From assembly GCA_023974075.1 (NCBI GenBank), contig CM043792.1:13125456-13189455 (forward strand): 64,000 nt of DNA, in the 5' to 3' direction. Position numbers and translations under genes: made by a program. This stretch comes from Chaenocephalus aceratus. Taxonomy: Eukaryota > Chordata > Actinopteri > Perciformes > Channichthyidae. How positions within the stretch are numbered: the first letter of the stretch is position 1; every line of letters begins with the position of its first letter. Under the pieces are notes generated by a model. That model made no database searches. It was not told the DNA's origin and saw nothing but the letters and a program-made list of their open reading frames with translations. This document shows, piece after piece, positions 23,051 through 32,389 of the stretch.

Positions 23051-23808
23051 GAATGATGAATAAACAGTGAGGCGTGGTGTAGTCTACTTTTTTGTAGTGG
23101 GGTATACTGTAATAATTGTATTCATCCATCCTAGAGCGACGCATCGCGGAGCGACACCTGTCTCGAAGCAACACCTCATGAACACCATCACACTCACTAA
23201 TGCATAGACCTAGTCTTGAGACTGGTTATGTGTTATCAACATGTCAATGTATTATAAACATTTTTATGTGACTTTTAACTGCCAGTGACATTAACAATAA
23301 AAAAATAAAAGAATGAACAATGATGGAAAAAGCCCACTTAATCTTCTAGGGTTGAACAATTAATCGACATTTTATCAAAATCTCAATATGGCCTACTGCA
23401 ATTTTCAAGTAATATACAATAAATATGGTCATGCTACAGATGTCCTGGCCCACACCTATTCTACACTTAAAAACACATCTTGGTTTCGCATAGATCTGCA
23501 CAAATATCACACAATAATCATTTTAAACATATTTTTCAATGCATTATATATTTATTCAAACTTGTTCAGCCCCATTATCTTACATAAATCATTGTCAAAC
23601 CATGTACTGTATCAGCTTAAATGAACAAGCAAACATCCTTGAAGTGCTACAAGACAAATTAGCTTCAAACAAGAAACAAATTAACAAATAAGCTTCACCT
23701 CAATAAATGAGGGTTGAAAAAGCACTCAACATGTCCATACTGGGTTCACTGTGTTAGTCCACAAGCCCTGAAAAAAGGATGGAATACTTCTAGACATAGT
23801 CTGGTAGT

Positions 23809-26141
23809 CTACAGAGCTTTCCAGATATGTTTGTACTCAGGCATCTGAGGTGTGCATTGCCTCCTTGCTTGCGTGGCAGAGCGATGGCTTCTCAGCCATG
23901 TTGTGACGTACTTCCTTGGCTCAAAAAGTGTTACAGGGGGCCCATTGATGCTGATCATCATCAAATTACTTACATTTGACAACAACAGTGTCGATCTCTT
24001 GTCTGTGCATATATTGTTCATGAGACTGAAGCCCCTTTCACACTCAGCAGTGCTGCAAGGGATGGTCTGCATGCATTGTATGAGTGGCTTTAAGCTTTCA
24101 GGCTCACTGTCTGGGTGCTCAAGGAAATCTCTCATACCATTAACTGCTTGCTCTTCACCAAGATTGAACCGCCAGCAGAGTCGTTTCACTTGTGCCTCAC
24201 CATGCCGTATGCCAGGGGTTGATGGCCAGTTGCCTGTATCCAGATCACTGAGATCATGAAGCATTTCACCATCAAATGAGAGGCGCTTCTCCAAGTTGTT
24301 GATCAGACTTTGTAGGAATTGTTTTGCATTGATTGGTGTGAGCTTTGCATTTGACTCCAAGGGAATAGATCCTAAATGTCCCAAAGCTTGTGCAGTCAGT
24401 GCCTCCTCTAATTTCTCTCCTTGGGTATCTTTGAATGATGCCAGCACTCTGATGGTGCACTTTAGAAGATGGTCTGCTCTCAAGAGTGTGACAGAATGGG
24501 CCTGGAGTTGCTGAGACAAGTTTGCAAGTTCAGACAGTGCATCAAACATGAGTCCGAGGTCACACAGGAATTCCTTGCTTTGCATTCGACGTGCCAGACC
24601 TCTATAAGTTTGTCTCTCTTTGCTGCTTCTTGTTTGGTCGCCTGCAGCATTTTCAAAGTGTCTATTGAGTGCTTCATATGATGTCCACACAGCCTTTACA
24701 GAACGGAAACTGCTGGCCACCCATCGCGTACTTAAAAACTCTGCCAATTTTCAGGACTTGCGAGCCCACTTCTTGTGCTGCTTCCAGAAGCTCTCGTGAA
24801 TTTGTATTGGACTGACTGTAGAGATTGTGGATCTTTCAAGCTTTCAAGTTGACAATCATTGCAGATTTGTGGCTGATAGATGTAGCCTCGTCAATGAGAA
24901 CAGACAACTTGCTAGAAGACGTCACAATACTGTGAACTATTTTCTTCTGCATCTCTTTTGCTATGTGTTCTACAATTTTTGTGGAACTGTACCTTGAGTG
25001 CAGACTAGTGCCCATGTTGGCACCATTTTTTCCCTGAAGCTCAATGAGACTATCATGGTCAGTAAAAGGTCGGTTCATCTTCGCAAGATAGTATGCTGTT
25101 CTGAATACAGAATCTGTCTCTGCAAACACAGTCTCTGACACAGCTCTCACCAAATTTCCAACTAAATCCTGTCCACCCTTCTCCGTGAGCTCCTGGGCTA
25201 TTTTGTGTGCTCTGGACGTCTCATGTCGTCTAATCTTGTTTCTCAAAGAGGCCAGAGATGTTGATCTGCTTGAATCTGAGGACTGGATCTTAAAGTGCAC
25301 CCACTCCTCAGACATAGACACTCGTTGTTCTGTGAGGACACCTGTTGATTTTGTTGCGCTGCAAAGAGCACAACCTGGAAATAAATAAAACCATGACTAA
25401 TTAGCATAATACAAGTTTTTACCAATTACATCTGCAGAAAAGAGCCAAGATTTACAAAAGTATTTAATAAACTGCTTACAATATTTAGATCATGGCTAAC
25501 AAATGCATGAAAAGCAGATAAATGGAGAAACATTTTCCACATTTCAATAGCTAATTATTGACAACTACTGATAACTAACATATAGTAATGTACATGTAAT
25601 GGTGCAAATGTTTTAAATGCACTTTTAACATGACCATAAATGAACTCTCATTTGCATAGTCATTGACTTTCTGAATTCTGTTGTTTAGATCAGCTTTCCT
25701 TTGCATATGTGTGCTGACATTTACCTAACTTTCTGTCCCTCCACTCTAACCAAGGATGCCTGTTCTTAAATTCCATAGCCTGACTTTCAGTCCACAAGGC
25801 TGGCCAGGAGCTCTCATCTGTGTCCGAAACAAGGAGATAATATAAACATTGTAAGACACACACACGCACACGCACACGCACACGCACACGCATCTCGCTC
25901 CCTTTCTCTTACATTGATCCACCACACTAACGTTGATCAAGTTAGCTAGCAAGTTAGCAAGTTAGCTACAGTTACGTTAATGATAACCATGCTAATTTCA
26001 CTTACCAGGTAAATTTGCGGTAGTGCCGTGCTCGTTCTCTGTCACCTTTAGGACAGCCGCCTGACCTGGCTCTTCTTCTGTAGTGGTAATAGGGGAAAAC
26101 TTCGGAAAACATTGAAATATTGTCGTCTGTTTTCGTTTCAT
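23809..26141 (-). pseudogene. KIAA1586-like hAT transposase, three exons, disabled
   Basis: Exon 1 (26141-26006) encodes MKRKQTTIFQCFPKF and ends at GTAAGT. Exon 2 (25817-25725) encodes DESSWPALWTESQAM through HPWLEWRDRKL. Exon 3 from 25374 restores Gly and gives CALCSATKSTG and RNKIRRHETSRAHK, a TTF/BED-type zinc finger (CxxC and HxxxxxH), then SVLIDEATSISHKSAMI. All intron phases agree. After NLKA there is a TGA (about 24833); next comes KIHNLYSQSNTNSREL. The piece that should hold the central catalytic Asp between them appears deleted, and one extra T near 24750 shifts the frame. The last 312 codons end in the hAT dimerisation domain (STAECERGFSLMNNI ... FEPRKYVTTWL). The family includes the domesticated human KIAA1586 SUMO ligase; this copy is a decayed transposon gene. 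Confidence 0.75.
25856..25892. repeat. CA/CG microsatellite
   Basis: ACACACACGC followed by repeated CACACG, inside intron 2-side sequence of the hAT transposase. Open frames over it (poly Arg-Val on the minus strand) are artefacts. Confidence 0.9.
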
Positions 26142-26499
26142 GTTTGCTTCCTGTTTAGCGCTTGAATGGTGGACGGATCAAATTCTGATAACGTTAGAGA
26201 AACGTGGGGTTTGTCAGAGCCGAAAAAAGTATGTTGCTGTTGCTTAGCAACAGGCCACAGGCGACGGAAGCCCCAGATATCCAAAAGTATTAACACAGAA
26301 GGGGCGAAAGCGTGAAAGCGCAGTCACAAAATGATGTTGTTACGCATCATCGCACATTTTTAAGAGGGTATACGGAAATCACTGGCATTTTCTAGTGGGT
26401 ATACGGCGTATACCAGCGTATCACGTAGACCACACCACTGAGTGAGGGGTATGAATACACTAGATATACACAGCAGCCTGTGAGCAGTTATGAATATGC

Positions 26500-27215
26500 T
26501 AAGATATAAAAGTATAAAAACGGTGAACACAATGGAGACTCATCACGGAGGTGATGAGTCCGCCCACCGTGCACTTTGGGTCGGCCTTGGTCAAGCCCTT
26601 TTGACCCCCCCAGCCTGGTTCTCGTAAAAGTTTTTCGCTCAAATGACACCGTGGAGGAATGTAACGGGAGTTGACAGGGGACTCTGCCCGCCTCACGAGT
26701 GCCTATTTTCGGACACTTTTTTCACTTTTCCCCGGTTTCATTATTTATTTATTTTTTGGCTATTTCACCCGGTTTCTACCGGGGACATTGCCCGGTCTCG
26801 GGTGTCCCCCCACGGCCTGTGTCCAGCCCCCCCCCCCCTCATCCATATATTAACGGATTTTGACAATTTTTGTTGCACTCTCCTCTCACTGATCGAATGG
26901 CAAACGCGACCCACTGTCGGAGGGCCTCCACGCCGGCCCGGCCTAGTGCCGGTGCTCTGGTGGTCGGTTCACTCCAAACTGTGGGTTCGACTCTGATGGC
27001 CGGGAGGGTGTGCTGCGTTGCGGTGGGGGACTTCCCCCACTCTGAGTGTCTCTTTCTTCCCGGGCCGGCCGATATGAAGCGTGAACAAGACGCACCGTCC
27101 AGGGGTCCCAAGGGTCCCGCAGCGGGGTGGAGGTTCCCAGCCTCCCCACCTCCGCCGCGGTGCACCCGGCAAACACGGTTGTTTCTCGAACCTTCCACTG
27201 TTGTCTAGCGGGTGT
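26500..27215 (+). other. Unclassified GC-rich segment with TATA-like box
   Basis: Begins with TATAAAAGTATAAAAACGG (26504-26522) and continues as about 700 bp of GC-rich sequence with a 13-C run near 26828-26840, sharply different from the AT-rich flanks. An open frame from 26898 (MANATHCRRASTPARPS) to 27208 has no recognised domain, and several frames are open on both strands, as expected from base composition. It could be the 5' region of a retroelement (several non-LTR and tyrosine-recombinase elements have such leaders) or a lone structured transcript. I cannot assign it. Confidence 0.45.
26521..26569 (+). other. Nested hairpin at the start of the GC-rich segment
   Basis: GACTCATCAC (26537-26546) pairs perfectly with GTGATGAGTC (26551-26560) around a GGAG loop; CGGTG (26521-26525) pairs with CACCG (26565-26569) outside it. 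It lies just downstream of the TATA-like stretch. Confidence 0.7.
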
Positions 27216-27220
27216 CACTA

Positions 27221-27640
27221 AAATACAAGATGTCGTATTTATATAATAAAATAAATATATAATCTTATATATAGATAATAAGTGTTAGTGCGATTTTATG
27301 TTGTATTAGCGTGCATTTCCTGTTCGGAAAGTGGTGCTGTACTGAGAGTAAACAATACAAGGTGTCCTATTTTTATATATAGGCCTATACATTATGTATA
27401 TAATAAGTGTCAGTACGATTTTATTTTGTATTTGCGTGCATTTCCTGTTCGGAAAGTGGCGCTGCGGCTGTACTGATAGTAACTACAATACAAGGTGTCG
27501 GTAGGCCTATATATATATATATATCGATATATATACGATTATACAGTATATAATATATGTATATAATAAGTGTCACGATCCGATTTTATTTTGTATTTGC
27601 GTGCATTTCCTGTTTGGAAAGTGGCACTTTTTATTTAAAA
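27221..27640. repeat. Diverged tandem repeat, three to four units
   Basis: AATAAGTGT starts at about 27277, 27402 and 27566. Each is followed by a GATTTTAT stretch and GCGTGCATTTCCTGTTCGGA then AAGTGG. AATACAAGGTGTC occurs between units. Spacing differs (about 125 and 164 bp) because of AT-rich expansions. A related TCACTTCCTGTACTGA follows at 27669. Confidence 0.8.
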
Positions 27641-27659
27641 AAAAAAAAAAAACGTGTTT

Positions 27660-27946
27660 GTGAGAATCGTCACTTCCTGTACTGACAGTGGAAGTGTCCT
27701 GAGAGTGGAGGTCTGCACCGGAACTGTCCTGAGAGTGGAGGTCTGCAGGCAGACCCCTCTCAGCATTTCGCTGCTGCAGCCCGTGGAGAGGAACTGCGCC
27801 GCCGCGCCGCGCCTCGTCTCCAGTCTGTGCGCGTCTTTGTCCCGCGAGATTTCAACGTCTCATGTAGGCGAGCCTCCGGAGCAAGTCGGACAAAATGACT
27901 CCATCATGTAACGCACTAGCAAGACGTTGATCGCAATTGCGCAGAG
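27660..27946. other. Short CG-rich stretch, no gene
   Basis: A 34-bp unit GAACTGTCCTGAGAGTGGAG is present twice in tandem (27690-27750) followed by a CG-rich patch. The open frame 27654-27911 spans the repeat and is not convincing. Confidence 0.5.
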
Positions 27947-29109
27947 GCCTGTACTACGAAGCAGGATTTTCGCTTAGCCGGCTAACTTCAGGGAAAACTC
28001 TGGGTTTCCGGTCTACGACGCTGGTTCTCTTTTTAGCAGGCTAGATCTCCATGGTAACTTATGCTGAGCGGCTAGCCTGGTCCGGAGCAGGTTAGGTTGC
28101 AGGCTAAGAGCTCAACTCAGTGAAAGCACTGCCTGCTGATCAATCAGAGCTCTGTGTGCGGAGTTTAAAGCGATCAAGTCATATTACAGGAGAAAGGAAA
28201 TACAGAAAAACTGCCGTTGCAGGAAAGACGGCCGGAAAAAAATCACTGACTGTGTGAACGTGAAAATTAATAGAATATCACCTTCCATCTTCAGAGCAAT
28301 CTGACTATTATAACATTAGCGTTAAGAAAGCTTAATTAAATATCTGCCACAACATAAGTAACCGGATCAAAGTATATTGCGCACATTCCGCGGCACTGTG
28401 AGTGCATCGATGTGTCCCATTATCATTCATATCATCATATCACATCATAATGTATCATATATTTCCTTATCTGAGTCAGCTGAGCCGTAACTGGCCGTGC
28501 AACCCTCACAGTGTCACATACTGTATGCAGAAGATTATTTTAAGCAACACATTAAGTTGACGAAACACTCGATTCAAATGTAATGAAAGTCAGATCCACT
28601 CGTGTCTTAGACGGGGCAGTGATATGATAAACCTGTTAATGTATGCATTCAAACACTTTTTCTGTTACCAGCTGTATTCACATTGCAGGTGCAGCTCTGT
28701 GGCTTTGATCCTGGATAAAGTGTTTAAGTCATGGATGTTTAAAGTTTAACTTCTTCATATGTCTAATATTATAGTTGACTTTTCAATCAGGAAGTATGAC
28801 GCGCTGCGCTGTCAGTACGCTTGTCCACGTTTGTGATTTGTCGAATGCTCCAAATACCACCCCTTTCATGTGAACGCGCACCTAACTAGATCCACTTGAT
28901 CAGTGGTTCCCAAACGGTGTGCCGCGGCACACTGGTGTGCCGTGAGGCAAGTCCGGGTGTGCCGTGGGATTGTGTGACAACCATACGTTATTATTGCAAT
29001 ATACAACTACACAAAAATTATTATTTTTTAATTTACTATATCAGTACTTTGTAGGTTTATATGTACGTAATCTGTGCGTCCACATCTCCACGTGCAGTGC
29101 TGCATAAAC

Positions 29110-29289
29110 ATGGCTGAGTCAGCGATAACTTTCGAGGAGTGGAGGTATACCCATTATTTTGAGTTCGTTCGAAGAATAGACAGGAATGTGACGGTGAGGT
29201 GCAAACTGTGTCCAGGCCAGAAGCTGTTATCCACTGCTGTAAACACCACGTCAAACCTCAACAAACACCTGCAAAGAACACATGCTAAG
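29110..29289 (+). pseudogene. BED zinc finger exon of a hAT transposase
   Basis: ATG at 29110 gives MAESAITFEEWRYTHYFEFV, then RCKLCPGQKLLSTAVNTTSN and LNKHLQRTHAK. This is a BED-type finger: CxxC then HxxxxH, with the aromatic residues ahead of it. It ends at AAG/GTGAAG, a possible donor. It would bind the transposon ends. No downstream exon with the catalytic core is left. Confidence 0.7.
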
Positions 29290-29549
29290 GTGAAGCTACC
29301 GCACATGCTATTTGTTGTTTGTTTATTATCACGTAGTCTGTTCTTCTTCTCTGTCTTCCGGTTGTTGCCTGTTTTGAATGACAAATACACACTACCGCCG
29401 CCTGCTGGTAAGGAAAGTTATTGCCACTCACGCATGCGCAGTTCGTACGTGCTCAGCGAGTAAAGTAACGAGTTACTTTATGTAGATAGTAACGAAGTAG
29501 TGTAATATTACTTTTTTAAAGTAATATGTAATATATTACATTTTTTAGT

Positions 29550-29720
29550 AACGACCCCATCTCTGGAGTTGGCGTTCTCTACTCTGATTTACATGAAGAA
29601 CAACAGGAGGTCACGGCTCTCTGTTGAACAGGACTTGCGAGTGGCCCTCTCCTCAGTGCCACCAAGGATTAAAAAATTCTGCTCGCCCCGACAGGCACAT
29701 GTATCTCAACTAATTTGTAA
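29550..29720 (+). pseudogene. hAT dimerisation-domain remnant
   Basis: One frame reads LELAFSTLIYMKNNRRSRLS then VEQDLRVALSSVPPRIKKF up to a stop near 29710. This is like the C-terminal end of ZBED5-type hAT transposases. It is directly preceded by a foreign AT-rich piece (29465-29550) with AGTAACGAGTTACTT-type palindromic words, apparently another short element's end. Confidence 0.6.
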
Positions 29721-30311
29721 GTCGGCAAAATATTTACAATAGCACATGTTTCAATGCTGATTGCTGAAATGTTACATTATAATTTGTAGTTCAGGACCAT
29801 GGACAATGCAGCTTCCTTGCATTGACAGTTCTCTGTGCTGAATTTCTTCTGAGTTTCCTTTGCCTCATTTTTAATGTTGTGACCTGTCTGGTTTAAATGA
29901 GTGTGTTGCTGCTTTGATGAAGCCTAATTTGATAAAGTTTCAAATACATTTCTGAAATATTTCGTTAATAAATTTTCATGAGTAATATAGTTGTCTTTGT
30001 CACATTTTATTTGGCATTAGTAAATATTATGCACATTTAAAGATATTTTACATGGTATGAGTGATAACACGTGTTATAAGGCAGGGTTGCCAACTTTGGG
30101 TACCTGGCTGGAGTGAGATTTTGATATCATGGGTTTGATTACACATATGCGCACGAAATGACTGCTATCGTGTCAGTAGCGGGACCTTAGCATATATATA
30201 GGATATACAATATATACAAATACACAATATTGGACACAGACTATAAAGGGCACACAGTTTCATTCACTAATGAAAGTCAAACACATGTTTGTTTCCACTG
30301 TTTTATTGTGT

Positions 30312-30550
30312 GCCTGTCGCGATAAGCAATTCATTGACTTATCGTACGATAAATAAAAATGAACTCGATAAATTGCCATTTACATGAGGATGTGACGAGC
30401 AGTTTGAAAGGAGTTGTACTTGAATTATTATTATATATTATCATTATGTCAGTGGTCTAAAATGGTCATACGATGGTGCCGACAATATTATCGTTTATCG
30501 CAATAATTTCCGGGAAAATGTATCCAACAAAATTAATTATCGTGAGAGGC
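30312..30550. mobile_element. Short inverted-repeat element (GCCTSTCRCGATAA ends)
   Basis: GCCTGTCGCGATAA at 30312-30325 and the complement of GCCTCTCACGATAA at 30537-30550 agree at 12 of 14 bases. Further TATCG words occur inside. Nested in the hAT copy; no coding sequence. Confidence 0.65.
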
Positions 30551-31333
30551 CTATACATGAAACACACCACACAAATGTACAGACTTACTCCAAACTGCCA
30601 AATATATTAATTAACACACTCACTCTCATACTCTTTGACTCTATTTTGGCCTAGTAGAACAATAAGCAGCAAACTTTTACTTTTTTATCATTTCTACTGG
30701 ATTTTAGATCGGCGCATGCGCAATATGGGTCGGCAGTGGCGGCCACGGAGTATTTGTGGGGTAATCTATGGTAGAGCTAACCCAGCTCTGGGCTAACCCA
30801 TACAGTGGTGGGGTGAAGTCAGTATTTGCAATGTAATTACATACACGCTCTCCTTGACAGTGAAACGCCAAGCGTGAGGTTTTAGATTATTTCCCTGTCT
30901 CAATCCAAATTGACTGTATGAAATAAAAAGGCACATTTGTCTTGTAGTAAATAAAAAGGGCGACCTGGAGCCAATCCTGCAATTTCCCCACAGGTGAAAG
31001 GGTTGACATGCTGAAAACCCAACCCTGCAGGGGGTCTGGGGGGGATTAGATCTTTTGAAATACTAACATAAAATACACTTCGGGTACTCTCTTGAGAAGA
31101 GAAATAAATAAATCTATCACTACATGACATATTTAAAAAAAATGAATGCCATTTTAGTTTTGTGTTACTTTTTCTGAAAGCTGAACCTGCTGCTCCTCAC
31201 AGAGAGAAGAGGGAAGAGGCTGTGTGAATTACTTTACATTGTGGATAAGGGGGGATAGCCCCCATTGTTCTGTGTGTCAAAATGAAAGACAGCCCACCAC
31301 ACCTATCAATCATCAAACCGTGGGGTCTTATTT

Positions 31334-31364
31334 CATTACGTGTTGATTCTATCAACACGTAATG
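31334..31364. repeat. Perfect 13-bp inverted repeat
   Basis: CATTACGTGTTGA (31334-31346) and TCAACACGTAATG (31352-31364) with a 5-base loop. Confidence 0.85.
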
Positions 31365-31829
31365 TTGTATCGATGTATAGAGATGTACTACAGCAAAAGT
31401 ATTATCCGTGGACTTCCTGCAAAACACAAACGCTGTTATCTTGATTCTGATTGGTCAGAAGACATTATCAAAGATGTTCTATTGAGAAGACGATCACTAG
31501 CAAAAGTTTTCAAAACCGTTTCTAGTCTTCGGTTTCTTGTTTTGGCGTGAGAATAGTTTGGGCTGCGTGAGAGCGTGAGATTGAGAGTGAAAGCGTGTTG
31601 TCACACGCCAGTTGCGTGAGAGTTGGCAAACCCTTTTTGCACAATAGGTGTGCCTTGAGATTTTTACTTGTCCTTTGGTGTGCCTTGGGCACAAAAAGTT
31701 TGGGAACACTGCACTTGATACCCCGCGTCGTAGTACAGTTTAGCGAGAGCGTGTATCTTTTGGATTAGGCTAACTGCTAACTCAAACCTATCCAGGTTAG
31801 GTTGAACCAGCTTCGTAGTACAGGCTCAG

Positions 31830-32389
31830 GTCTGTGCAGGTCTCGCTTGTCTCAAACAAGCCTGTTTACCTGTAAGCATCTGCAAGCAAGGAAATAAAAC
31901 AGCAAGCAGCACCAACAGCCTTGTTGTATCGTTAGCATGATGCTAAGCAAACAAACACATTTCAGCAGGCCAAACATCAGAAGTTAGCACGAGCAGCAAA
32001 CACTTAAAAGAAGCAGTTGATACAAGAAAACTCAGCATAAAGTCAATGAATGCACTCACCAACGCTTTATCTCCACAAAGTCCTCCTGTAGCCACGTGAC
32101 TGAACTGTTGGAAGGCGAGCTTCTCTGTGAAATGCCACCTGACCTGAGTGTGAGCATTAGGAGCAGGTGCAGGACAAAACAGTAGGCCATGTTGCAAAGG
32201 GGGGCGCTTTGATTTGTTTTGCAGCAAGTGGAGTTGTCATGTGAAAATCTCTGTGCACTCCTTTAATAATGTCAAGGCTTAAGCTATCACTTCCTTATGT
32301 TTTCCATATACAGGTACATGCATTTTACACTCCATTTAGTGTTTGATACATTGTGTAAAATATATTTTTATGAGAAACGCACTGCACTT
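31830..32389. other. No gene recognised
   Basis: Non-coding sequence between two repeat complexes. Confidence 0.5.

Larger units (their letters stand above)
23065..26440 (-). mobile_element. hAT transposon carrying a KIAA1586-like transposase
   Basis: The 5' end (plus-strand 26440) reads on the minus strand CAGTGGTGTGGTCTACGTGA, a hAT-type terminus; the opposite end at 23065 reads CAGTGAGGCGTGGTGTAGTC, an imperfect inverted copy. GGTATAC motifs lie just inside both. A three-exon transposase gene fills it. A clean 8-bp duplication is not visible: TGAATAAA lies left of the element, while TGAATACA lies 11 bp beyond the right end, so the right border may be a few bases off. Confidence 0.75.
28901..31711 (+). 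mobile_element. hAT transposon with perfect 8-bp target duplication
   Basis: CACTTGAT is duplicated at 28893-28900 and 31712-31719. The ends CAGTGGTTCCCAAAC and, complemented, CAGTGTTCCCAAAC are typical of hAT. GTGTGCC words recur just inside both ends. It keeps a BED finger at the 5' side and a piece of the dimerisation domain; the middle of the transposase is replaced by unrelated repeats. Confidence 0.9.
27947..31825. mobile_element. Inverted-repeat element (CCTGTACTACGAAGC ends), split by a hAT insertion
   Basis: Left end GCCTGTACTACGAAGCAGGA and right end, complemented, GCCTGTACTACGAAGCTGGT. AGGTTAGGTT motifs occur in opposite orientation inside each end. About 1.07 kb belongs to this element (27947-28900 and 31720-31825); the rest is the hAT copy. 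CAG occurs at both borders and may be a 3-bp duplication, which is weak. Confidence 0.65.

Noticed and set aside
25690..25952. Val/Arg and Val/Cys dipeptide-rich frames
   Set aside because: Product of the CA/CG microsatellite; the real coding part here is the short hAT exon 25817-25725.
26537..26580. Hammerhead ribozyme (because of GATGAGTCCG)
   Set aside because: The required GAAAC part and the three-helix arrangement are not present; the sequence is better explained as a simple hairpin.
26839..27218. Overlapping frames of 90-120 codons on both strands in the GC-rich segment
   Set aside because: No domain, and three or more frames are open at once as base composition predicts.
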